Positions 42,637 to 53,509 of a stretch of 64,000 bases of DNA are shown here, piece after piece. Position numbers and translations under genes: made by a program. Location of the stretch: assembly GCA_963576785.1 (NCBI GenBank), contig OY756148.1, positions 1,922,001-1,986,000 of the forward strand, given 5' to 3'. A model generated the notes under the pieces. That model was not told the origin of the DNA. It made no database searches and saw only the letters and a program-made list of their open reading frames with translations. The stretch is from Chlorophyllum brunneum (taxonomy: Eukaryota; Basidiomycota; Agaricomycetes; Agaricales; Agaricaceae). The stretch's first letter is position 1. Every line of letters starts with the position of its first letter.

Positions 42637-44005
42637 TCAAGCTTGATCCCACCAATGGGTGTTCACCACCACGAAGGTGTTATTTAATGCATGCACCCAG
42701 GCCTCTCGCGCACTCGCACCCCTCGCCATAGCCCCTTGCTCAGCATGTATGAAGACCCCATTGGTAGTAGCTGGGTTCGCATTGCGCGTACATACGTCAT
42801 GCGACGACGGGTAGTTGTTCAGGTACCTCCCAACAACGTTTTTCGTCGCGGTCAAGATACATTGGCTATCGGACGGAAGGGAAATTGTGGAGGGCGTGGT
42901 TGTACCAGAGTTGAATGCAAGGAGGAGCTGGTCCTTGAGTCGTTTGACCGGACGATCAACTTCATCAGTATACCAGGTACTTTGGGCTGCAGATTGTGGA
43001 TTAAGGACGAACTCCAGGCAAAGTTATTCACATGGAACTTACGAAGACCAGTAGAGAGGAAGATGGTGTCTGCACGACAAGTTGTCTCTGCCTTTCCGTG
43101 AAATTGTATGAATGAGCATAAAGATGAGGCACAGCCGCCGTGCTGGTTTTGCCATTCCCAAATCGCGCGGTTCGCGTCAAAGAAAGGTTCTTTCTAAGGA
43201 AACACACGACAAATCAGCTCAAGTGAATCCGCAAAACAGGATCAGAGTCTACATACATCATTGTGCGCTGGATCCGTTATGTAATAGATCGACCTGCTGG
43301 AAGTGGGCTGGACGCATGGTGATGGGGCGTAAAACGCGTTCCTCATCCGACCGGGTACGAGAAGACTTTTGGCGCCCGTCTCCCCGAAGATCTGGGCCGC
43401 TTGAGCAGCAGTTTCACCGTCGTAGAGAGGATGGGGTGCAGAGATATGGATGAGGCGAGACGCGTCGTCGCGTGAGGAAGGGACCATCGCGAACCCCCAG
43501 CCCTTCTCGTAATATTTGCTGCATGGGGAGACAGTCCGCTCATAAAGGACACAAAAGGATTTCCCGCTAATATCCTTGAATGAACTAATGGAGTAAATGT
43601 CCTGGATTTCCGAAGGAACTATGGCGGAACTGCAGTTGTTGTGGGTGGATAGGAGGGTATGAACAGCTTGAGACCAAGCCTTCCGCTGTGCGATCGTTGG
43701 TTGAGCTGCGAGATACGTCTGTTGGTCATAGAATCCTTTGAGAACAATGAATTCTTCAAGACATTCTGTAAGGCTGTTCAGTGTCCGAGAGGTTGAGAAA
43801 CAGGCCTCGCTTGGAGTGAGATGAAGTGGGGCGAATTTGGAGAGCAAGAAGCCTAATAAAAAGCCTGCCCAGTTATTCAATAACATCGCAAACTGAAGAA
43901 AGAGACATTAGCACTGTATTGAGAGTTGTTGCGGTCATATTACCGTGAGCATTATTTGAATATGAAGAGGACCTGGAGAGAGCTGAACCCTTGGCGGCCA
44001 CGCTG
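42637..44005 (-). CDS. Condensation/alcohol-acyltransferase-like protein, several exons
   Basis: A large exon (43898 to about 43253) reads FAMLLNNWAGFLLGFLLSK... and contains APHPLYDGE, which fits the HxxxDG catalytic motif of the condensation-domain/acyltransferase superfamily. Upstream, an exon ending LSPGPLHIQIMLT joins through GTAATA...TTCAG. Downstream, KEPFFDANRAIWEWQNQ follows a GTATGT...CTTAG intron. The C-terminal exon reads STWYTDEVDRPVKRLKDQLL and ends THWWDQA at 42637. One junction near 43050 is not solved (only a 31-nt GT-AG candidate), and the first exon is uncertain. The substrate is unknown. Fungal members acylate alcohols or secondary metabolites. Confidence 0.65.
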
Positions 44006-44261
44006 CGTACGCGTGCCGGGGACCAAACGAGGGAACGGGACTCACCGATTATTAAAATAGTTCAAGAGCTAGGCAAGAGTATGAATTGGGTCACTCTGCT
44101 AGCGTCCATTCGTTGTGCGTACACATATAAAGCGCTTCGAGAAAAACGCTCAGGGAGAGCCGAACGGCGGATGCGAATTAAACACTGTCCAAAAACAGAA
44201 TCCGACCAACCACGCGGCCATCCAGCCCAACGCCCAGTTCCGATCAACCATCTCCGATCAA

Positions 44262-44455
44262 CCAGTACCACAGGAAGCACGATCAGAACCTTCATCTTGT
44301 ATCCGTTCTTTGACTGGTCAGACGCGAGTGCCCGGAGTGCTCATTACTTGGAAATAATGCTTGGAGAAGGAACGGCCACAGAAAGCACTTGGCGTGAGCT
44401 CCTGCTACCAGCTCCCCCATTTAAAGTCTTCCTTCCATGCTATCATTTCCATTCT
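44262..44455 (+). repeat. Diverged direct repeat flanking a duplicated gene module, left
   Basis: This segment, beginning AGTACCACAGGAAGCA and including GAGCTCCTGCTACCAGCT, resembles 45531-45715 in the same orientation. The two flank the decayed thioesterase/LPMO copy. Confidence 0.6.
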
Positions 44456-44479
44456 ATGGTCTAGCTACCTTTATCGACC

Positions 44480-45075
44480 CGTGCCTCTCTCCAGAGTCGC
44501 CGTCGAAGCAAAGTAACACCCCTGATCATGCAATTCAAAATATTCGTCACGCATCTCTCAGACACCAGCAGATACGGCGACGACGTCTAGTGACATCTCA
44601 CCATTCTCGTCCACCTCCGTTGGTACATCCACCCAGAAACTTCTGCCACACTCAAAAAAACAGTTGGCTTGGCTTCTAAAGCAGAACGAGATGGCAACAT
44701 GCTTCACACCATTGCTTTCAGTGGTCTGCTTCAAGTTAGGTCGTATCATTGTTCCTCGTGGGCTGGCTATTTCAGCCAATGTCCTGAATGCACCCCCGCC
44801 TGACTCCGGCTCGTCCCTTGTGAAAGGATCCTCCACCGCATTGGGCGAAGGCTAAAGCGGTGATGTTGATTCCTATTGGTGGTAGTCCGAAGGCTTTCAA
44901 GAAGTTGTTCGCGGGTGGCTGGAGGGATGTACCAGAACATGAGAGATGGTGGGATCAGACTGTGTCTGGTGTTGTTTAACAGAGGAAGAAGGTGAGGCTA
45001 GAGGTCGTTGATGGACTTCGAAGTGGAATGGAGGGTGCAAGGGCTTTGATTTCGATGCGATGCTCTAGTATCGGG
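44480..45075 (+). pseudogene. Pseudogene: last exon of the THEM6-like thioesterase gene
   Basis: This aligns with 54388-54985, the last exon of the intact gene 10 kb downstream, across its full length (for example GGCGAAGGCTAAAGCGGTGATGT and CCAGAACATGAGAGATGGTGGG-like stretches, and the final Ser-Met region). Frameshifts and stops abolish the frame. The earlier exons with the hotdog domain are absent, so it never was a complete gene copy here. Confidence 0.85.
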
Positions 45076-45179
45076 GCGATAGATTTCTATGTCTATGATT
45101 GCCCTTGCTGTTTAACTCATTCATTTTGTATTCATAATTTGGTTGATTTCCAAGAAATTGGTTACATAGTAGACAGTCC

Positions 45180-45470
45180 ACTCTCATAAACACATTGTTG
45201 TTTGAAATACTATAAGTATGGTATACTCACTGGGTCGTGAATAACACTACTTACCCAGTCGGGCCCGGGGGTGGTGGAAATGGGTTAACATACCACTGAG
45301 GAGCACCGATAACATGCAAGCCCGTCTGCTGAGGTACTAGATGGAGGGAGTGGCGGTCAACTTGCTGAGGTTGTGGTCAGTGAAACCAAATGGGTTAAAT
45401 GTGGCACCCCAGCAGTCCGTTAAAGTAGAGATAAGTTGAGATCACTTAACAAACAGATCAATAGACAACC
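45180..45470 (-). pseudogene. Pseudogene: 3' part of the AA9 LPMO gene
   Basis: This aligns with parts of 55130-55620, the C-terminal half of the intact LPMO gene, with internal deletions of roughly 150-200 bp. It lies in the same order and relative orientation to the thioesterase remnant as the intact pair, so both were copied as one block. The signal peptide and N-terminal histidine exon are missing. Confidence 0.8.
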
Positions 45471-45530
45471 CTACAAAAAAGGTTAGATCATATGAGCCTT
45501 GACCTTCTCCAACTCAGCTTTTGATCGCTC

Positions 45531-45715
45531 AGTACCACAGGAAACAGGATCAGAACCCCTCATCCTGGGTCCGTTTCTGGTCAGAAGCAGATGAATTACG
45601 TGGAACTACCGCGTGGGAAATGAAGGAACTACAAATGGCAAATGCATTTAGTGTCAGCTCCTACTACCAGCTATACCCCCAGTTAAGAGGCATTCAACCA
45701 TGCCATCACCTGGTC
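45531..45715 (+). repeat. Diverged direct repeat flanking the duplicated module, right
   Basis: Partner of 44262-44455. It keeps the opening AGTACCACAGGAAACA and the CTCCTACTACCAGCT core. Confidence 0.6.
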
Positions 45716-46519
45716 CGACTGCCGATATTAACCGCGTGACTCCATCCATTCGCCTCTGAAACGATCAATGCGTACTCCTTTGATAAAGAAGCCTTAAGAT
45801 GCATGTGGATATGCATTAAAAATGCCCCTCTCTGACTGATTGGGGGGTCAATGTCAACGTCAGTCTTCAGGTCCACTATCAAAGGTACATTCTCAGAGTC
45901 GTGATACAAAACCTCTATTGCTCTGATGGCTGATTGGTTGGTGTAACAACAGATGGCGTGCGCGAGGTGGAAAATGATGTCAAATGGGTCGTACCGAAGT
46001 CCACAGATGCCTGGAGCATGAATTCCGAACCAGCCTGATGGCAAACTAAGTAAGTAGCTGCGTGTGCTTTTTGGATACATAGGAGTTCTAAGGTTGTAAG
46101 TCGTCCCAGTCAGAATTTAAAAAACCTACTGATACGGTTTATGTGCCTAGGAGACAGCCCTCCTTTCATGCCGCCATCATTCGGCAAGATTTTTTCGATT
46201 TCCAGAACACGCTTACCGTCGGACTACCCGACGTTTCACTCTCATCCCTCATACAGTTTACCCACGTTACGTCTCCGGTATTGAGATAACTCGTTCGGGG
46301 AATCCATGAAACCTCGTGCGTTGGACTTCTTTCACGTCTCAACACCAGTCCATCAAGCATCCATCTGGGATCTATCGCGGATTCAGTTATTAATATCTGG
46401 GTGGGAGCTGGGTAGCTCGTCTCCCTCCCACCCCCGCCTTCTCTTCTGAAGGTCAGAACATGGATACCGCAGCTCTCACAATCATTGTGAATGATACCTA
46501 CGGTGAGCCACCTCATCAT
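45706..46519 (-). CDS. Hypothetical gene, possibly two exons
   Basis: Two open minus-strand stretches lie close together: 46519-46166 (117 codons, MMRWLTVGIIHNDCESCGIH, ending near WKSKKSCRMMAA) and 46080-45706 (124 codons, MYPKSTRSYLLSLPSGWFGI, ending SRTR). I could not place a convincing intron between them. Neither matches a family I know. Composition is ordinary, with no signal peptide or membrane helix. It may be one spliced gene, a remnant or chance. Confidence 0.25.
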
Positions 46520-46528
46520 ACCTCACCA

Positions 46529-48416
46529 ATGACATATTCGGATGGTGGAACTATCACCTAGGGGCGGGTTACGTTGGAGCGATAGTCGCAGCGGCGTAAG
46601 AAGCTGGATAACTTTCTCGTTGAACATGATGTTGATATTGGGTCTTATCAAGCTTGTATGGCCTTACGACACTGCAGGTTTGTTGCTTCTGTTGCAAGCG
46701 GAAAGTCCGGCTAATCGGTTATTTAGACGTATTTCTACTACGTCCACTATCCGGAGGATAAATTAGAACTCAAAGCACTTGTAAGCCGTCAAGTTCGTCC
46801 CATCCCCGTCCAAGCCGATATCTTACGCCACATAGGTTTGCCTGATATGGTGAACGGCGATAGTTAGTGTATGCGTCATACTTGGAGCTAATTATGAACC
46901 CAGGACGCTCGATACCCTGCACATATCAATTGGTACGCATCAACCAAGATCTTTTGATAATCAATTTCCTAATATAAATCCAGTGTCATATTGCATCTAT
47001 TATTATTTAGTATGTCCGTTCGTTTTGCGGAGGAGCTTTCGATCGACGGCTATCCCAGGTCATAAACTATAACAATCCTATAGCCCTTGGCGTTGGTCAC
47101 TGGTAAGTCGCACTTCTTGGCGCAACTTCCTGTGCTAACTTTACGTGGGCAGGTCCTTATTTGTGAGTTCCGCAATTAAGCTAGTCGCTCCCATTGACCG
47201 ATCTGTACAACTAGATTTCCATGGCACTCAATGTAAGCCCTTTGCTCTTTCCTCTGGAGGGGTCGGCACAGATTGACAATCTTACAGGTCCTCATCGCAT
47301 TCATTGTTCAATGGTGTGCAAGACGACTCGTATGATTCCATGCCACTTACACACTCTACAGCTACTTCACAAAGAAGATTCACTCACGTAAATACTAGTC
47401 TTGTCCCGCCTAATTTTGATTCTGACTGAAATACTTTAGTTTGTCGGCCAAGGCTGAAGTGGTTCGTCACTGTGATCCTCGTGAGCTTTCAATCATTCGG
47501 ATACATAGCGACTCATGCTCAGCGTAATTTCTGCACTCAGGGAATTTCCGTTCTCGCGCATCTTGGTTTTGGAATGGGTGAGTGGAAAGGACACAATCAA
47601 TACACAGGAGTTGACGGTTGTCTTCCAGAAACCGTCGTATTTCTGTAATAACCAAATCCCATCGTTACCTTACCTGGGACTAACTTGTCAATAGATTCAT
47701 TAAGAAAGACCTTTCGCGGCTTTCTGAAATAACGGTGAGGGTCGAAGTCTCGATATTCAGTGGGTCTCATGTGCTCACTCTTTTGCCTATACAGTTAATC
47801 GCGGCTACGCCATTCGCGATCATGGCCGTTTTGTCTGATATATTCATCGCTGCCGCTCTGTGTTACCTTCTTCATGGTAGTAAAACCAATTTCAAGCAGT
47901 ACGCCGCTAAAGCTCGCAAATTCACTAGTGGAATCCCACTGACGTGACCACCAGTACCAACACCATCATTTCCAAGCTCATTGTTTATGCTATTAACCGT
48001 TGCCTACTAACATCGTATGTCATCCCTACATGTATCGCTATACCTAATCTTACGTCGTCCACCCAGACTGGTGGCAATCGGGGAGGTCATAGCTGTGAGT
48101 CGTCAAATAGGCTATGCACTCCTACCTTCGGCTGACACGCAGCCACAAGTTCTCAGCATCACCACACTCCTTATGGTTTCTCGCTATCGACTTTGTGATA
48201 GGCAAACGTCAGTTTGTTCATCTAGCGCCTGGGTTTGTGTTATGATGCTCAATTCTAAATCTCGTAGTTTACGCCAACAGTCTACTCGCAACTCTCAACA
48301 GCAGACAATCCATTAAAGAGTCTGGAAATACTGCGAACAGTGTCCATTTGTCTGATATCGAGTTTGAAAGTGGGACCAGTCGCGGAGTACGTTATACCTC
48401 TCCGACTGGCGAGTAA
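46529..48416 (+). CDS. DUF6534-type seven-helix membrane protein, many small exons
   Basis: Reading through about ten short GT-AG introns gives the familiar order of this mushroom-specific family: GAGYVGAIVAAA, LYGLTTLQTYFYYVHYPEDK, TLDTLHIS, NYNNPIALGVGHWSLF, ISMALNVLIAFIVQCYFTKK, LCRPRLKWFVTVIL, KKDLSRLSEIT, FAIMAVLSDIFIAAALCYLL, TIISKLIVYAINRCLLTS and a terminal VYANSLLATLNSRQSI followed by a polar tail ending TGE (TAA at 48414). Each helix is hydrophobic. The function of the family is unknown; it is presumed to sit in the plasma membrane or an internal membrane. In exon 1 the ATG at 46529 meets a TAG unless the frame shifts by one base, so the start is uncertain or the gene is damaged. 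Confidence 0.75.
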
Positions 48417-49018
48417 ATGCTGAGATAATTTCTACCAGCGTTCTGAACGTTCAGGGGTGAGAGTGGTGTCATGCCCCATTTCTAGTAGTGATTAACTGGG
48501 TTATAGCGCAACGTTTTTGTCGACTTCCGATACGAGACGAGTACCCAGACATTTACCGATCGAAGCAGCCCCAAACTCGTATGTATCTGAGGTTTTTACT
48601 CGTCTCGGTTACTAAACGCGATCTTGCGCAGAGCGCTGGGAGTTCTAGTAAGAGCGAGACCCTGAGGATAGGCAAAGTTTAATGTAGTCGGGAAGCGTTC
48701 CACCGGGTGTCGATAGATGCACAATTATCGTTACATTTCTTGTTTTTTGTTATAGTCATGACGAATCCCTCCATGATCTCTGAAGGCAGTATTAGTGTGA
48801 CCGATTCGGCCAATACCTCGTAGGAGACGAGGTCTCGAGCTTCCGTCTAGGTGTTTATCATTAAGCAACGATGTTGTTCGATGACGTTGGACCACGACAA
48901 AAATAGAATTGTACTAAGCCCAAATCCTGCTTGCGTCTCCTCATTAAACGCGGCCACCTTTGACTGAACGCGGGCGATAGCATATACCCAGGCCTCTCAA
49001 AAGCGATACTCTCCAAAC
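48417..49018. other. Intergenic region
   Basis: No supportable gene. It should hold the promoter of the next gene. Nothing specific is recognised. Confidence 0.5.
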
Positions 49019-49804
49019 ATGGTCAACACCACACCTCCACGCCGCTACAGGTTCTCCATCTCGCGTTTTGAAGCATATGAAGGCCAGAATGAAATTCATA
49101 CCCCCGATAAAGACCAATCGACAACGCCCCGAGCTGGTGGTTTTCCTATTTCAAATCGCCGATACTCAACACCGTTTTTGTCAAAGGAGAACTCTGTTGA
49201 CGATGAGTTTGGGAATGGAAACGTTAAGGATTTGGAGGCGCTTAGGAGTTCGTTTAGGCCTTCGAGGATTTCGTTCTTGAGGGATATGTTGGGGGGTCGG
49301 ATTACGTATTCGTATCTGAGCCGGGAGGCGGAATTGGATGATGAAAATGCGGAACTGGGACCTTTACCTCCTAGGATGTGTTCCGAAATTGGGCCGGGGG
49401 ATGTGTTTGGTTGTTCTCCGGAGAAGGTGACCATACCCGAGACTAGCAGGCGGTTTAGCGAGATCTTGGCTGGACGTGAACGACCTTCTCCTCGAGCGAA
49501 GTATAAGTCTAGTCGCTGTGCAGACCGCTCAATTCATGATCCGGCTTTCATCGTGGATGTAGAATCGGGTGGGATGGGAGGCGGGAAGTTAGAACTGGGC
49601 TTGGAGAGAGCAAAAACGCCGATGGCAACCCTGGGAGAGGAAGGTATTGCAATGGAACGACCACGCGCACAAGATTCGGAGCCGAGCTTTGGGAAACTTG
49701 ATCTAGAGACTAAGAAGAGGAGGGTGGCGATGATAAGGAGGAGGAGATTTAGCATGATGATGAAGACGAGTAGTGTTTGGGCTTCTGGGAGTGGATCCTT
49801 CTAG
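49019..49804 (+). CDS. Hypothetical Ser/Arg-rich protein, single exon, 261 aa
   Basis: The frame is long and uninterrupted, starts MVNTTPPRRYRFSISRFEAYEG and ends SSVWASGSGSF. The composition is Ser/Arg/Glu-rich with few hydrophobic blocks, so it is probably largely disordered. A short basic cluster (KKRRVAMIRRRRFSMMMK) near the C-terminus could be a nuclear localisation signal. No domain is recognised. The coding call rests on length and on lack of stops in a region where frames are otherwise short. Confidence 0.6.
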   Translation: MVNTTPPRRYRFSISRFEAYEGQNEIHTPDKDQSTTPRAGGFPISNRRYSTPFLSKENSVDDEFGNGNVKDLEALRSSFRPSRISFLRDMLGGRITYSYLSREAELDDENAELGPLPPRMCSEIGPGDVFGCSPEKVTIPETSRRFSEILAGRERPSPRAKYKSSRCADRSIHDPAFIVDVESGGMGGGKLELGLERAKTPMATLGEEGIAMERPRAQDSEPSFGKLDLETKKRRVAMIRRRRFSMMMKTSSVWASGSGSF

Positions 49805-50091
49805 GCATTTCGTCAAAGTTCCGCTCGCTTGTGTTTTTTTTCGGCGTTCATTTGATTTGTTGTGGGTGGTCGGGCCCATGTCACGCTGTTTGGCTATTGG
49901 AACGTATAAGCATGGTTGATTGGTATGAGATTACAGGGAAAGAAAACAGATTGCGAGTACTATTAGATACAGACTAGATGAAAAGTCAGCTTTCGTTTTT
50001 TTTGCCTTGAAAGGAGGCAATAGACTCACCATGATTACTACAACGTGAGAAGAGGAAAGCGATGGGACTGCCCAGTGTCTATCTACCTGAT

Positions 50092-50568
50092 CTATTTCTT
50101 CTTCTTGGGCTTTTTCTTTTTGACGCCACCGGCAGTAGAAGCAGATGGGACGAGAACAGGTGGCATTGGATTTTCGGCTATTTTGTCGACTACGGGAGTG
50201 GGCTCTGCTATTGGCTTTGGTTGCTCGACCTTGCGTCGATTTTGCATTTTCTCGATCAGTGAGAGGTTCAAAGCCTCAAATCGGTTAAGGAATATTGAAG
50301 AGAAGGTTTTGAACTTGATACACTACGAAAGATTGAAATGAGTACAAATCACGATGAAAAAGAATTCACAGACGTACGGTGGTATCATCAGTGATTTTCA
50401 AAACGAGTTTGCCTTCGGAAGATTTCCATTTTACGACATAGCGTGCCTGGAGGAAGATGGGTTGGGATGAGAAGATCAGCTGTGAAGGAAACTAACCTTG
50501 TTGGGAGACTTGGAGTAGAGGGTCTCTGCCGCATCCTGGAACTCCTGCCAGGAGTGGATGTAGACCAT
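50092..50568 (-). CDS. SRP9: Signal recognition particle subunit SRP9 (fungal SRP9/SRP21 type)
   Basis: Exons 50568-50497, 50446-50378 and 50322-50092 join to 123 aa, all introns GT-AG and phase 0. The N-terminus MVYIHSWQEFQDAAETLYSK and the following ARYVVKWKSSEGKLVLKITD and CIKFKTF are the SRP9 fold, which with SRP14 binds the Alu domain of SRP RNA and delays elongation during targeting to the ER. The C-terminal half after about residue 75 is an Ala/Pro linker ending in a Lys cluster (GGVKKKKPKKKK), as in fungal SRP21 proteins. Divergent from the carrier gene, with 169 bp between starts. Confidence 0.9.
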
Positions 50569-50737
50569 CGTGCATCCTCATCAACACACATACCGCGCGT
50601 CACTCGTTGTCCACCCGTCACTGATCGTGTGACAGACGATAAACCAGGAGCTTACCCAGTCTGCCGGACCTCCTTCCGCACACAACTTGAGCCTATACCA
50701 CCACCTCCCCTCCCCTAATCCCCAGCACTCAGTCGCA
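50569..50737. promoter_or_regulatory. Short shared promoter of SRP9 and carrier gene
   Basis: 169 bp separate two divergent ATGs. No clear TATA box is seen. The right part is pyrimidine-rich (CCACCTCCCCTCCCC) close to the carrier start, common upstream of fungal genes. Confidence 0.45.
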
Positions 50738-52357
50738 ATGGCAGCAGAGCACAAACCTAAGCGTAAGCTAGAGCTGATGCATTTCAACTTGTGTCCTGGC
50801 TGATAAATATGAGCATAGCTCTTCCGTTCATTGCCAATTTTGCGGCTGGTGCTATTGCTGGAATTTCCGAAATTCTTACCTTCTATCCTCTTGGTGCGTC
50901 GTGCTTTTGGTGCACCTTACTCTCTCCCACTCAACGAACCACCCTAGATGTCGTATGTCATATTCTTCCATCACTGTCAGACCATGTGGTCACACGCACA
51001 CGCATGTTAGGTGAAGACCCGTATGCAACTGGCAACTGGAAAGTCCCAGGGCCTCGTCGGGACATTCTCCTCAATTGTTAAGGAGGAAGGGTACGTGTTC
51101 TTGACCGTCCTTTGTACTCTATTGTCCGTTCTAACAACAAAATTTTGTCCGTCAGTGTTGGTCGGCTTTATCGGGGTAAATATCAAATTCGGAGTAAATC
51201 CGCCCACTCCTGTTGATACAATTTATTTCAAGGCCTCGTTCCACCACTCTTACTGGAAGCACCCAAGCGTGCTGTCAAGTTGTACGTATGGTCGAACATT
51301 CTGCGGAAGCCTTATCTCACATGACCGAAGCGCTGCCAATGACTTCTGGGGCAAGACTTACCTAGGCTGGTCTGGCGAGTCCAAAATGACGCAGAGTCTG
51401 TCAATTGTGACTGGTTGTAGTGCTGGAGCAACGGTATGTCGCATGGGCAAAAATCACTCGTAGCATTGTCTGACGCGAGAACAGGAAAGTTTCGTTGTGG
51501 TGCCATTCGAACTTGTCAAGATCAAGTTAGTCCATTTTCGGACTATGTGTTTATCACTTTCCTAATGTGTTCGCAAGGCTTCAAGACAAGACGAGCACGT
51601 ACAAGGGTCCGATGGACGTCGTGAGACAGATCGTCCGAAAGGAGGGTCTTCTCGGCCTCTATGCTGGTATGGAGTCCACTTTCTGGCGGTGCGTAAGCAT
51701 GTTGCGTATTTCCCTCATCTGAGGTATTAATCGCTTAACCAGTCATCTCTATTGGAACGGCGGTTATTTTGGTACAATTTTCACTGTCAAGAAATACCTA
51801 CCAGCGGCGAATGTACGTTGATGATTAATGTCACTAACACCAGCTTGCTCATTTCCCATAGACCCCCAAAGAACAACTCCTCAACAACTTCATCTCCGGT
51901 AGTATTGGTGGTTTCTGTGGTACCGCTCTCAATACTCCGTAAGACCCCTCTTTCTTGAACTTCTGTGGTTTATGTATCTAAAACGCGCACATAGCTTGGA
52001 TGTAGGCGTTTTCGCTGTCATGCGCGAACCGATAAATGAAATTGACGCAATGACGTGCTATGAATAGGTCGTGAAATCTCGCATACAAGGAGCCGAACGC
52101 GTCCCAGGTGTTACACCTAAGTATAACTGGACATACCCAGCCCTCGTTACTATTATGCGTGAAGAGGGTGTCGTTGCACTGTACAAGGGTTTCGTGCCGA
52201 AGGTACTCCGACTTGCACCGGGAGGTGGTGTGTTGCTATTAGTCGTTGAGTTCACACTTGGTGTCTTCAGGAAGAGTACGTCGCTATCTTTTTGAATTTG
52301 TCTTTGAGCGCTGGAGTTGATTCGCGTTTACTAGCCCTCGGGCCTCCTTACATCTAA
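50738..52357 (+). CDS. ODC1: Mitochondrial 2-oxodicarboxylate carrier (ODC1/ODC2 type)
   Basis: Exon 1 (50738-50762) joins to 50819 in frame, and about ten introns follow. The protein begins MAAEHKPKPLPFIANFAAGA and contains three mitochondrial-carrier repeats with PxDxxK-type signatures (PLDVVKTRMQ, PFELVKIKLQ, PLDVVKSRIQ). Sequences such as LLEAPKRAVKFAANDFW, GMESTFWRHLYWNGGYFG and the end FRKTLGPPYI are characteristic of the oxodicarboxylate carrier branch. It would exchange 2-oxoadipate and 2-oxoglutarate across the inner membrane, linking lysine metabolism to the matrix. The stop TAA is at 52355. All splice joins I checked keep the frame. Confidence 0.88.
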
Positions 52358-53509
52358 GCGCACGCCTTCGGGAAAACACTAATGGTAATCGCAAAAACAT
52401 TATTGCCCTTTGTTTTTGCGTAGAGTTTAGACACATGAACGTGATCGATTGCTGAGGTGATTTTTTTTATCGAGCGTTGTATGATACCCTCACTTGGAGG
52501 TCAATGTTTATAGAGAGGCCTTGTTAACACGCTTGTAATACACCCTAAACGCGTTTGGAGTTTGATATGATTTCTGAGATTTCTCATGTGGATTGAGGCG
52601 TGGGTTTAGCCGTTAGGGAAGCAGAGCGAGGATTTGATAGCGGTAGAGTGGTTTTTGCGAAGGATGGAAATAGCTACTAACGAGAAAATCAAGCTATTTT
52701 CTGCTCACCGAAGTTCATGCCTTCTCCATCCGAACGGGGAATGTTCGGGAGGTGTGCTGAGTCCTAGCCGCTGGATAAAACTTGCTTGAGGTTACACCAG
52801 TCAGTTCATAGAATCACTGCTTTCGGATACCGGGAGAAACCAGGGTTTACTTCAAGAAACCCTCAAAAAGGAGTTAAGATATTACATGTTGGTGTGATGA
52901 AAATAACAAAGGGTCTACAGTTAAACTAATTTAACGGATAAATGAGAGATGAAGACCTCGGCTCATGCTGTTGGCTTCGATTACACTCACCAGGGAAAGA
53001 GTTTACTAGGCCCGTCAGTCTATGAGGAAGGCGTATGATAAATGCTCCCTAGAATTGAGTACTAGGGGGAGGCTACGTGTCCCGGAAGTCGGACAGTGCA
53101 CGGAATTTAAAACTGTGTCCCCACGCGATAAAGATGAAGGCACTGATGAATCCTAGAGGCAGCATTCGAGTCCGAGTCTTAACTGTAAGGTGTAGGTCCA
53201 GATGCCTTATACATATCATCGGGTTACCAACCACTGTCTGACAGCTGTATTCCAGTGCCCAGCTGTTGGCCCCGTATGAATTGCGAAGGGAGAAATTGTA
53301 AAGTTCCCTTTACAGAATTTCTGAGAAGGCAGTCCGAAAATACGAAATGAAAGAATTAGAGCAAGGAATTTGTTGTCTGATAAAGAGGACCGGATCACGA
53401 TGCCGAGGCCAAAGTGATTCCCGAAACGCGCCCATGTGAAATTCGCAGTAATTGACACGCTATACATTCATCATTTGAACGAGCACACACTGGAACCCCA
53501 CCACCCGTC
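52358..53509. other. 1.15-kb intergenic region without a supportable gene
   Basis: Only short frames. No repeat or transposon is recognised. It should contain the carrier 3' UTR and the promoter of the next gene. Confidence 0.5.

Noticed and set aside
43991..44464. 157-codon plus-strand frame
   Set aside because: It overlaps the acyltransferase first exon on the other strand and part of a diverged repeat, and has no motif.
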